A DNA stretch of 28,478 nt from Prevotella merdae. Its GTDB lineage: Bacteria; Bacteroidota; Bacteroidia; Bacteroidales; Bacteroidaceae. Position numbers and translations under genes: made by a program. Shown in pieces: positions 1 through 6,923 of this stretch. The notes beneath the pieces are model-generated. The model did no database searches and had not been told where the DNA came from. It worked only from the letters and a program-made list of their open reading frames with translations. The stretch is from the NCBI RefSeq assembly GCF_900290275.1, contig NZ_LT985330.1, positions 1-28,478 on the forward strand. The letters are read 5' to 3'. The first letter of the stretch is position 1. Each line of letters starts with the position of its first letter.

Positions 1-135
1 TGGGGTAACACTCGCAAGGGCTATTGGCGAATAGCTGACAGCCCTGTTCTAAAAAGGGCGATAGATAACAATAAACTACGCTCCGCAGGGTATGCTACTT
101 TAATGGAGGCGTATCTCGAATGGTATCCAAAATAG
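1..135 (+). CDS. ltrA: Group II intron reverse transcriptase/maturase, C-terminal fragment
   Basis: Reading frame 1 is open from the window edge to TAG at 133-135 and gives 44 residues. They match the conserved C-terminal end of group II intron-encoded proteins: a WGNTRKGYWR-like start, an SPVL.RAI..KL...GY block and an EAYLEWYPK-like finish. In this family the end belongs to the maturase-side C-terminal region, after the reverse transcriptase domain. The stop lies right next to domain V of the intron RNA, the normal arrangement when the ORF sits in domain IV. Start codon and catalytic domains are outside the window. Confidence 0.85.
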   Translation, partial: WGNTRKGYWRIADSPVLKRAIDNNKLRSAGYATLMEAYLEWYPK

Positions 136-227
136 GAACCGCCGTATGCGGAACCGCACGTACGGTGGTGTGAGAGGTCGGAAAACGAAAGTAGGAAGAA
201 AACTGCTTCGTTTTCCTCCTACTCGAT
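136..227 (+). ncRNA. Group II intron RNA domains V and VI
   Basis: Domain V is visible as a hairpin whose outer arms are ACCGCCGTA (138-146) and TACGGTGGT (161-169), with the inner helix GCGG/CCGC. Domain VI follows: GTAGGAAGAAAAC (191-203) pairs with GTTTTCCTCCTAC (210-222) with one mismatch. A competing pairing 181-189 with 207-215 is also possible. These domains carry the splicing active site and the branch point. The base-pairing was read by eye. Confidence 0.8.
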
Positions 228-301
228 TAGCGTTGTTTGCGCAAACTTAATGCAAAGCCATTAATATTTGTTTACATTGTGCCATAATCTTAGGTTTCTT
301 C

Positions 302-333
302 TTTGTTTGTTTGACCTTTTTTGGCTATATTTG
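302..333 (+). promoter_or_regulatory. Bacteroidetes-type promoter for the nhaD-like gene
   Basis: A -33 box TTTG (302-305) and a -7 box TATATTTG (326-333) are separated by 20 bp, matching the Bacteroidetes sigma-ABfr consensus (TTTG, 19-21 bp, TAnnTTTG). The start codon at 369 is 35 bp downstream. No other convincing element is seen between the intron end and the gene. Confidence 0.65.
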
Positions 334-368
334 CACTCGAAACTTAAAAATACTCGTAACAAATATCT

Positions 369-1733
369 ATGACAACATTAACATTCATGATTGTATTAGC
401 TTTCGTGTTCGGATATGCATGCATAGCCACTGAAAGCCTAACTAAGGTAAACAAAGCGGCAATAGCCTTGCTTATGTTTGTTGTGTGCTGGACGCTGTAC
501 ATGTTTGACCCTATGCAGTATCTTTCAGCAATGCATCCCGACTATACAGGCGGGTTGGCAGGCATGGCAGAGAAAGTTACATCAATTATACAAGAGCACT
601 TGGGCGATACATCCACCACACTCTTCTTCCTTATGGGTGCTATGACTATTGTGGAGATAGTCGACCAGAATGGTGGTTTCAATTGGGTGCGTACCGTGAT
701 GAAAACACGCTCAAAACGTGCTTTGATGTGGCGAATAGCCTTCATGACATTTATATTGTCCGCTATTCTCGATAATTTGACTACAAGTATTGTGATGATT
801 ATGATTCTGCGCAAGCTCGTTGCCGACCATCAGGACCGTATCATATATGCCTCGCTTGTAATTATCGCGGCCAACTCGGGTGGAGCCTTCTCGCCGATAG
901 GCGACGTAACTACAATCATGTTATGGAACAAAGGACTTATAACTGCCGTAGGTGTTATCAGCGAAATACTTATCCCGTCGCTCGTATCGATGATTATACC
1001 AGCGTTTATCTTGCAATATCAGCTCAAGGGAGAGTTGCATGTGCCTGAGGTAAATAGCGGTACCGAGGCAGATCTTGGCGACTTTACCGAACTACAGCGC
1101 CGTGCTGTATTCTGCATTGGTGTTGGTGGCTTGATGTTTGTGCCAGTGTTCAAGAGCATTACACACTTGCCTCCGTTTGTAGGCATATTGCTTGTTCTCG
1201 GTGTGTTGTGGACTACAACAGAGCTGTTCTACAGCCATTTGCATCGTGGACACGACCAAGGAGGCACAATGAAACGTGTAAGCAATCTGCTCTCGCGTAT
1301 AGATATGTCAACCATTCTTTTCTTCCTCGGCATACTTATGGCTGTGGCTTGTCTATCTGAAGTAGGCGTTCTGCAGGCTCTTGGTCAAGGTCTTAACGTT
1401 TGGTTTGACGGTAACCACTATATCGTAACTGGTATTATCGGTGTACTTTCAAGTATTGTAGACAATGTGCCACTTGTTGCAGGATGTATGGGTATGTATC
1501 CTGTTGCTCCTACTGGTGACATGGCTGTGGACGGTATCTTCTGGCAACTTCTTGCCTATTGTGCCGGTGTAGGTGGCTCAATGCTCATTATTGGTAGCGC
1601 CGCAGGCGTGGTGGTTATGGGCTTGGAGAAGATAACCTTCGGCTGGTATATGAAGAAGATTACGTGGATAGCATTTGTTGGCTATTTCGTCGGCATTGTA
1701 TGCTATTGGGCTTTGCGTACGTTCGTATTCTAA
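369..1733 (+). CDS. nhaD: Na+/H+ antiporter, NhaD family
   Basis: This 454-residue protein is almost entirely hydrophobic helices, with no signal peptide but a first membrane segment from residue ~3. It resembles NhaD-type sodium/proton antiporters of the ion transporter superfamily. Recognisable parts are the ILDNLTTSIVMIMIL segment and an AANSGGAFSPIGDVTT segment in the first half. In the second half SSIVDNVPLVAG and GGSMLIIGSAAGVV are the inverted-repeat counterparts; the paired DN and SPIGD/GSAAG motifs are typical of this superfamily. The expected role is Na+ or Li+ extrusion in exchange for protons at the inner membrane. It has its own promoter and a long gap on its 3' side, so it is probably monocistronic and unrelated to the uronate block downstream. 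Confidence 0.9.
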   Translation: MTTLTFMIVLAFVFGYACIATESLTKVNKAAIALLMFVVCWTLYMFDPMQYLSAMHPDYTGGLAGMAEKVTSIIQEHLGDTSTTLFFLMGAMTIVEIVDQNGGFNWVRTVMKTRSKRALMWRIAFMTFILSAILDNLTTSIVMIMILRKLVADHQDRIIYASLVIIAANSGGAFSPIGDVTTIMLWNKGLITAVGVISEILIPSLVSMIIPAFILQYQLKGELHVPEVNSGTEADLGDFTELQRRAVFCIGVGGLMFVPVFKSITHLPPFVGILLVLGVLWTTTELFYSHLHRGHDQGGTMKRVSNLLSRIDMSTILFFLGILMAVACLSEVGVLQALGQGLNVWFDGNHYIVTGIIGVLSSIVDNVPLVAGCMGMYPVAPTGDMAVDGIFWQLLAYCAGVGGSMLIIGSAAGVVVMGLEKITFGWYMKKITWIAFVGYFVGIVCYWALRTFVF

Positions 1734-1740
1734 ACATAAA

Positions 1741-1762
1741 GGCAGCGGCTTAAGCCGCAGCC
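1741..1762 (+). terminator. Possible hairpin after nhaD
   Basis: GCGGCTTAAGCCGC (1745-1758) is a perfect palindrome, and with GGC/GCC outside it forms a longer stem with one mismatch, 8 bp after the nhaD stop. It is not followed by a clean T-run, so termination is uncertain. Confidence 0.35.
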
Positions 1763-1881
1763 ACTTATTGTTTATATCTTAAAATCGTTCAAACCTTTAG
1801 CTAATACCAATATAACGTTTTTTATGTACGATAATGTAAAATTTCTGTACAAAAACGCAACTACTTATCTTGTCTAATACG

Positions 1882-1889
1882 TAATTTTG
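1882..1889 (+). promoter_or_regulatory. Candidate -7 element upstream of the sulfatase
   Basis: TAATTTTG fits the TAnnTTTG -7 consensus and lies 53 bp before the likely start codon of the sulfatase. No matching TTTG box is present 19-21 bp upstream, so this could be a regulated promoter or a chance match. It is the best candidate for driving the uronate block. Confidence 0.4.
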
Positions 1890-1941
1890 TATCAGAAACT
1901 AAAGCGAACTAATTACTGAACAAACATAAATAATTTTGCAA

Positions 1942-3477
1942 ATGAAAAAACAGCACATCTCATTGATTTTGGGTGCTATGGCACTGGGTGTAGAGGCAAT
2001 GGCGCAAGAGCGTCCTAATGTAATCTACGTTTTTCCTGACCAATACCGCAACTATGCAATGGAGTTTTGGGCGCAACCTGATTTTGCCGGACAGCTAAAC
2101 TCAGCTTCCGACCCAGTTCATACGCCTAACATCAATCGGTTCGCACGCGAGAGTGTCGTTCTGTCGTCAGCTCAGAGCAATTGCCCGTTGAGTAGTCCTC
2201 ATCGTGGCTCGCTTCTAACTGGTATGTATCCTAACCGCAGCGGTGTGCCTCTCAACTGCAACTCAAGTCGTCCTATCTCATCACTTCGCAAAGACGCTAC
2301 TTGCTGGAGCGATGTAATGAGCCAGGCTGGTTATGATTGTGCATATATAGGTAAGTTGCACACCGATTTCCCTACAAAGAACTCTCCTCAGCATCCTGGC
2401 GATTATGTAGAGACACAGCGTCCTGTTTGGGATGCATATACAGAGCCTCAGAATCGTCATGGTTTCAACTATTGGTACTCTTATGGTACATTCGACGAGC
2501 ATAAGAATCCACATTATTGGGATACAGAGGGCAATCGTCATGAACCACATGAGTGGTCGCCTACTTACGAGGCAAAGAAGGCCATTGAATACATTCAGAA
2601 CAAGAATGGACAGCGCGATGGATCGAAGCCGTTCTTCCTTATGGTTGGTATGAATCCGCCTCACAGCCCGTATCGTACACTGAACGACTGTATGGAGGAG
2701 GACTATAACCTATACCGTGATGTTCCAATAGACAAGCTTTTGGTACGTAAGAATGCCAACCGCGATATGGCTAAGGCTGAGTCGGCACGCTATTACTTCG
2801 CTTCGGTTACTGGTGTTGACCGTGCTTTCGGTATGATTCTTGATGCGCTTAAGGAGGCTGGTCTCGACGAGAATACTGTAGTAGTATTTAGCTCTGACCA
2901 CGGTGAGACAATGTGCTCGCAGAATACTGACGACCCAAAGAACTCGCCTTATACCGAGTCAATGAACGTTCCATTCATCATCCGTTATGGTTCACGTCTT
3001 AAGCCACACGTTGACAATCTGCTCCTTTCATCGCCTGACATCATGCCTACAATGCTTGGTATGGCAGGTTTGCACGATAAGATTCCTGCAGAGATTCAGG
3101 GTGTTGACTATTCTCCATTGTTCTATCAGCCAGGTTCGCAGAGCGTAAAACGTCCGGATGCAGCTCTATATATCCAGAACATGGACGGCAACAAGGATGC
3201 TCAGGGCAACGTTGTCGACTACTTCCCGTCAGCACGTGGCATCAAGACACATCAGTATACAATGGCTGTATATATTGATCGCAATAACAATCGCGACCAT
3301 GTATTGCTGTTTGATGATCAGGCCGACCCGTACCAGCTTAATAATATAGCTGACGCCAAGGAGGGCAAGGCTGCCATTAAGAAACTGTACAAGCGTATGG
3401 GCGAGCTGCTTACCGAGATTGACGACCCTTGGATTTCGCGTGGCATCTACAAGCGTGTTGCCAAGCAGCTTAAGTAA
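1942..3477 (+). CDS. Exported sulfatase (S1 type, serine-type active site)
   Basis: The start is placed at ATG 1942, which begins a normal signal peptide (MKKQHISLILG... ending AMAQ); an in-frame TTG at 1936 would only add two residues. The mature protein is an alkaline-phosphatase-fold sulfatase. The active-site signature is CPLSSPHRGSLLTG: the S-x-P-x-R form places the residue to be converted to formylglycine at Ser84 (numbered from 1942). A metal-site motif FPDQ is near residue 33 and SDHGE near 318-322 (Asp319, His320). Ser-type enzymes need an anaerobic radical-SAM maturase (anSME), which is not in the window. Length of 511 residues is normal. It opens the uronate block, so it probably removes sulfate from a sulfated uronate glycan such as a glycosaminoglycan; the exact linkage cannot be read from sequence. 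Confidence 0.9.
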   Translation: MKKQHISLILGAMALGVEAMAQERPNVIYVFPDQYRNYAMEFWAQPDFAGQLNSASDPVHTPNINRFARESVVLSSAQSNCPLSSPHRGSLLTGMYPNRSGVPLNCNSSRPISSLRKDATCWSDVMSQAGYDCAYIGKLHTDFPTKNSPQHPGDYVETQRPVWDAYTEPQNRHGFNYWYSYGTFDEHKNPHYWDTEGNRHEPHEWSPTYEAKKAIEYIQNKNGQRDGSKPFFLMVGMNPPHSPYRTLNDCMEEDYNLYRDVPIDKLLVRKNANRDMAKAESARYYFASVTGVDRAFGMILDALKEAGLDENTVVVFSSDHGETMCSQNTDDPKNSPYTESMNVPFIIRYGSRLKPHVDNLLLSSPDIMPTMLGMAGLHDKIPAEIQGVDYSPLFYQPGSQSVKRPDAALYIQNMDGNKDAQGNVVDYFPSARGIKTHQYTMAVYIDRNNNRDHVLLFDDQADPYQLNNIADAKEGKAAIKKLYKRMGELLTEIDDPWISRGIYKRVAKQLK

Positions 3478-3480
3478 GCG

Positions 3481-3518
3481 AAATAGTGCTTATATAATAA
3501 AATAGTGCTTATATAATA
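3481..3518 (+). repeat. 19-bp perfect tandem duplication
   Basis: The unit AAATAGTGCTTATATAATA occurs twice back to back (3481-3499 and 3500-3518), just after the sulfatase stop. It fills half of the 73-bp gap to the next gene and has no visible function. Confidence 0.9.
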
Positions 3519-3550
3519 AATAGGATACCATAATTAATAAATAGATAACA

Positions 3551-4783
3551 ATGATGCGAAATCTTAAGTGTATCTTTGCCTTGGCTTTGGCTCTTACAAT
3601 GGGCTTGACATCAGCTTCGGCTAAGGTGGTTCTTACCGTAAAGAATGCTGGAAAAGAACAGCGTCACGAGGTTGTGGCCTTCGATGCCAAGAAGGTTTGG
3701 CAGAAACTCGGTGTTGCAGAAGGCACACCAATTAGGGTAAAGGACCTTTACAACCTCGAGGTACCAAGTCAGCTTACTCATGACAACCAACTGCTTGTTG
3801 AGACTAACGTAATTCCTGGTGGAGTGGCTAAGTTTAATGTAGTGGCAGGCACACCTCGCAAGACTACCAACTATACAGACGGCAAGTTGTATGCGTGGCG
3901 CGTGGATGACTTTACATGGGAGAACGATAAGTGCTCTTATCGTGCTTATGGTCCAGCTTTGCAACGTACTGGAGAAAAGGCTTTTGGTATTGACGTATGG
4001 CTAAAGAGCACTCCTTATCTCGATGTAGAACGCCGCTATGCTGTTGTGTTTGACGGACACAAACGCGCTGATGTGCTTGAGGCTGCCGGACATAAGGCTG
4101 AGGCTGACTCTATACGTGGTGAGGTATCTTTGCACCTTGAGCATGGTACAGGACTTGATTGTTACAATGTAGGTCCGTCGCTCGGTTGCGGTACACCAGG
4201 TGTGCTTATCGGCGACAGTATAGTATTCCCTTACTGCTTTAAGGAAGTGCGCGTGCTTGATAACGGTCCGCTGCGCTTTGTGGCTGAATTTGTGTATAAC
4301 AAAACGAATATCGGAAATCAGAATATTACAGAACATCGTATTATAAGCCTTGACAAAGGCTCTTATTTCAATAAAATGACCGTCTGGTACGAAGGTTTAG
4401 TGAAACCTATAGATGTGGTAGGCGGTGTAGTCGTGCACACAGATAATCCTTATGACCTCAAATTAGAGTCTGATTTCGTTGCGTATACCGACCCAACCGA
4501 CAGTCCTAAGAAGCATAACTTTGAGATTTATGTGGCAGCACTCTTCCCAGGTGGCGCCGACAAGACAATGCTGGTTAAGGACCCTTGGCATCATAAGGCA
4601 GGCATCGTGGGTAATGCTGTTGGTGTGAAGCGCGGCTTGAATAACAACGAGCCTTTCAGCTATTATTTTGGTGCAGGATGGTGCGAGAGTGGCATTCCAA
4701 ATCAACGCTTTTGGCATGAGAACATAAGATTGTTCCTCGACAATTTGAGTAAACCGCTTGTTGCCGATGTCGTTAGCGAGTAA
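3551..4783 (+). CDS. Secreted DUF4861 family protein
   Basis: The protein has 410 residues, with a signal peptide (hydrophobic FALALALTMGLTSASA, likely cut after residue ~24) and no lipobox, so it is periplasmic. Start could be either of two adjacent ATGs (3551 or 3554). The body is soluble and beta-rich and resembles DUF4861 proteins, which are known mainly from Bacteroidetes polysaccharide-utilisation loci, often beside lyases or unsaturated uronyl hydrolases. Visible features are a WRVDDFTWENDKCSYRAYGPALQ segment near 117-138 and a GLDCYNVGPSLGCG segment near 200-213; conserved Asp, Glu, Tyr and His residues there could form an active site. It lies between a sulfatase and the intracellular uronate enzymes. 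No function has been assigned by me; an unknown lyase, hydrolase or binding role is possible. Confidence 0.85.
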   Translation: MMRNLKCIFALALALTMGLTSASAKVVLTVKNAGKEQRHEVVAFDAKKVWQKLGVAEGTPIRVKDLYNLEVPSQLTHDNQLLVETNVIPGGVAKFNVVAGTPRKTTNYTDGKLYAWRVDDFTWENDKCSYRAYGPALQRTGEKAFGIDVWLKSTPYLDVERRYAVVFDGHKRADVLEAAGHKAEADSIRGEVSLHLEHGTGLDCYNVGPSLGCGTPGVLIGDSIVFPYCFKEVRVLDNGPLRFVAEFVYNKTNIGNQNITEHRIISLDKGSYFNKMTVWYEGLVKPIDVVGGVVVHTDNPYDLKLESDFVAYTDPTDSPKKHNFEIYVAALFPGGADKTMLVKDPWHHKAGIVGNAVGVKRGLNNNEPFSYYFGAGWCESGIPNQRFWHENIRLFLDNLSKPLVADVVSE

Positions 4784-4805
4784 TACGTAAAAAGATGTTG
4801 GCAAT

Positions 4806-4882
4806 CGTATCTTAAAAGATACGTCACATTATTATATATAGGTAACGAACAAAAAATATTAACGAACAAAAAAATAACGAAC
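4806..4882 (+). promoter_or_regulatory. Palindrome and triple AACGAAC motif before kdgK
   Basis: CGTATCTT-AA-AAGATACG (4806-4823) is a perfect inverted repeat. It is followed by three copies of AACGAACAAAA starting at 4844, 4861 and 4876, spaced 17 and 15 bp, ending shortly before the kdgK start at 4900. This could be an operator or a mRNA processing or leader element inside the block, or simple AT-rich repeats. Confidence 0.45.
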
Positions 4883-4899
4883 AAAATAAATATATATTT

Positions 4900-5922
4900 A
4901 TGGCAAAGATTATAACCCTTGGCGAGATTATGCTTCGCCTTTCTCCAGTCGGTAACGACCGTTTTATCCAGTCAGAAACCCTTCGCGTCATTCCTGGTGG
5001 CGGTGAGGCTAACGTAGCTGTTAGTTTAGCTAATTATGGTCATGAGGCTTACTTTGTGAGCAAGCTTCCTAAGCATGAGATTGGTCAGATGGCAGTTAAC
5101 GCATTGCGTCGTTATGGTGTAGATACAAGTTTTGTTGCTCGTGGTGGCGACCGTGTAGGTCTATACTATGCTGAAACAGGTGCTTCAATGCGTCCGTCAA
5201 AGGTTGTTTACGACCGTGCTCACTCTGCAATTGCAGAGGCTAAGCCTGAGGATTTCGACTTCGATGCTATTATGGAAGGTGCTCAGTGGTTCCACTGGAG
5301 TGGCATTACTCCTGCTATCAGCGACAATGCAGCCGAGCTTACACGTCTTGCTTGTGAGGCTGCTAAGCGTCACGGTGTAACAGTGAGTGTTGATCTCAAC
5401 TTCCGTAAGAAGCTTTGGACATCAGAGAAAGCTATCTCTGTAATGCGTCCTTTGATGAAGTATGTTGACGTTTGCATAGGCAACGAGGAAGACGCACAGC
5501 TCTGCCTTGGCTTTAAGCCTGACGCTGACGTTGAGGGTGGACAGACCGACGCAAGTGGCTATCACAAGATCTTTGAGCAGATGAAGCAGGAGTTTGGCTT
5601 CAAGTATGTTGTTTCTACTCTACGTGAGAGCTTCTCGGCAACACATAATGGTTGGAAGGCTCTTATCTATAACGGCGAGGAGTTCTATGAGAGCCGTCGT
5701 TATGACATTATGCCTATTATCGACCGTGTAGGTGGTGGCGACTCATTCTCAGGTGGTCTTATCCATGGTTTGCTTACAAAGCCTACACAGGGTGAAGCTC
5801 TTGAGTTTGCCGTTGCAGCTTCGGCATTGAAGCACACTATTAACGGTGACTTCAACCTTGTTACTGTTGATGAGGTAGAGGCTTTGGCGGCTGGTAATGC
5901 TAATGGTCGTGTACAGCGATAA
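4900..5922 (+). CDS. kdgK: 2-keto-3-deoxygluconate kinase (PfkB family)
   Basis: This 340-residue cytoplasmic sugar kinase phosphorylates 2-keto-3-deoxygluconate (KDG) to KDPG with ATP. The N-terminal PfkB part shows LGEIMLRLSP and the substrate-side GGGEANVAVSLA (residues 33-44). The C-terminal PfkB signature is DRVGGGDSFSGG (275-286), with Asp281 as the likely catalytic base. SVDLNFRKKLW (163-173) and GNEEDA (194-199) also fit KDG kinases. It sits directly before the KDPG aldolase gene, whose substrate it makes. Another PfkB sugar specificity is possible from sequence alone, but the neighbourhood makes KDG by far the best fit. Confidence 0.92.
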   Translation: MAKIITLGEIMLRLSPVGNDRFIQSETLRVIPGGGEANVAVSLANYGHEAYFVSKLPKHEIGQMAVNALRRYGVDTSFVARGGDRVGLYYAETGASMRPSKVVYDRAHSAIAEAKPEDFDFDAIMEGAQWFHWSGITPAISDNAAELTRLACEAAKRHGVTVSVDLNFRKKLWTSEKAISVMRPLMKYVDVCIGNEEDAQLCLGFKPDADVEGGQTDASGYHKIFEQMKQEFGFKYVVSTLRESFSATHNGWKALIYNGEEFYESRRYDIMPIIDRVGGGDSFSGGLIHGLLTKPTQGEALEFAVAASALKHTINGDFNLVTVDEVEALAAGNANGRVQR

Positions 5923-5931
5923 ATAAAGGCT

Positions 5932-6145
5932 AAAAGCCTCACCCACGTCCCATCCCAATAGGGGGAGATTGGTATGCTGATATTGCTTATAAAAGTTTTG
6001 ATACAGCTTTTATACATATAATATACAGCTGATAAAAGGAATGAGGGAGCCTAAGCTTTATATAATAATAACTTTATTTTAAACAACAATTTGCCCAACA
6101 TACCGCTCCTCTCCCTATGGGGGGAGGTGATGGGGTAGGGCTTTT
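5932..6145. repeat. Imperfect long inverted-repeat element between kdgK and eda
   Basis: Two arms of about 45 nt, starting AAAAGCC at 5932 and ending GGCTTTT at 6145, pair with roughly three quarters identity, including internal matches ATAGGG and GGTATG. The centre is AT-rich. The element fills the 241-bp gap between two genes that should be cotranscribed. It resembles the palindromic GC-rich intergenic repeats (AAAGCC...TCCC...GGGA) scattered in Prevotella-like genomes; this last point is from general memory. Confidence 0.6.
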
Positions 6146-6163
6146 CATTTATCATTAATCATT

Positions 6164-6838
6164 ATGGCTAAATTCAACAAACAGCAGGTGCTTGCAAAGA
6201 TTACCGAGACTGGTATGGTGCCTGTATTCTATAATAAAGACGTAGAGATAGCAAAGAACATCGTAAAGGCTTGCTATGATGGTGGTGTTCGTGCATTCGA
6301 GTTTACCAACCGTGGTGACTTCGCTCACGAGGTATTCGCAGAGGTAGTTAAGTTTGCAGCTAAGGAATGTCCAGATATGGCAATGGGTGTAGGCTCTATC
6401 GTTGACGCTCCTACAGCATCTCTTTACATCCAGCTTGGTGCTTGCTTTGTAGTAGGTCCGTTGTTCAACCCAGACGTAGCAAAGGTTTGCAACCGTCGTC
6501 TTATTCCTTATACACCAGGATGTGGCTCAGTAACCGAGGTTGGTATGGCTCAGGAGATGGGTTGCGATCTTTGCAAGGTATTCCCTGGTGACGTTCTTGG
6601 TCCTAACTTTGTTAAGGGCTTGAAGGCCCCAATGCCTTGGGCGCTTATCATGGTTACAGGTGGTGTATCTCCAGATGCTGATAACATAGCTTCTTGGATT
6701 AAGGCTGGTGCCAACTGTGTAGGTATGGGCTCTAAGCTTTTCCCGAAGGCCACTATCGCTGCTGGTGATTGGAAGGCAGTGAGCGACAAGTGCCGTGAGT
6801 CTTTGGCTTTTGTTGCACAGGCTCGTGAGAAGAAGTAA
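6164..6838 (+). CDS. eda: 2-dehydro-3-deoxy-phosphogluconate (KDPG) aldolase
   Basis: This 224-residue cytoplasmic class I aldolase splits KDPG into pyruvate and glyceraldehyde-3-phosphate. The family's Schiff-base lysine is Lys138 in [10 protein letters not shown]. Glu46 and Arg50 in FEFTNRGD correspond to the general acid/base and phosphate-side residues of KDPG aldolases. MGVGSIVD (74-81), PYTPGC (115-120) and VTGGVSPD (164-171) are the other conserved barrel motifs. Some members also cleave 4-hydroxy-2-oxoglutarate. It completes the pathway begun by kdgK upstream and by kduI and kduD downstream. Confidence 0.93.
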   Translation: MAKFNKQQVLAKITETGMVPVFYNKDVEIAKNIVKACYDGGVRAFEFTNRGDFAHEVFAEVVKFAAKECPDMAMGVGSIVDAPTASLYIQLGACFVVGPLFNPDVAKVCNRRLIPYTPGCGSVTEVGMAQEMGCDLCKVFPGDVLGPNFVKGLKAPMPWALIMVTGGVSPDADNIASWIKAGANCVGMGSKLFPKATIAAGDWKAVSDKCRESLAFVAQAREKK

Positions 6839-6923
6839 CAAATAATAAAGGTGTCTCCTCAGCCCAACAAGTGGAGGAGCTCCTTCTCAATAGATTAAAA
6901 TCTATTCTTTTAAAACAAATTTA

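Larger units (their letters stand above)
1..227 (+). mobile_element. 3' end of a group II intron, truncated by the window edge
   Basis: The first 227 bases hold the tail of an intron-encoded maturase, followed without a gap by an RNA segment with group II intron domains V and VI. The sequence ends in CTACTCGAT at 219-227, which I take as the 3' intron boundary because group II introns end in A-pyrimidine. The 5' part lies outside the window. A 12-bp perfect palindrome (GTTTGCGCAAAC, 235-246) sits 7 bp past the boundary in the 3' exon. The exact splice site is inferred. Confidence 0.85.

Noticed and set aside
1936..1941. TTG at 1936 as the sulfatase start
   Set aside because: ATG at 1942 gives a standard signal peptide starting MKK; the upstream codons add nothing conserved.
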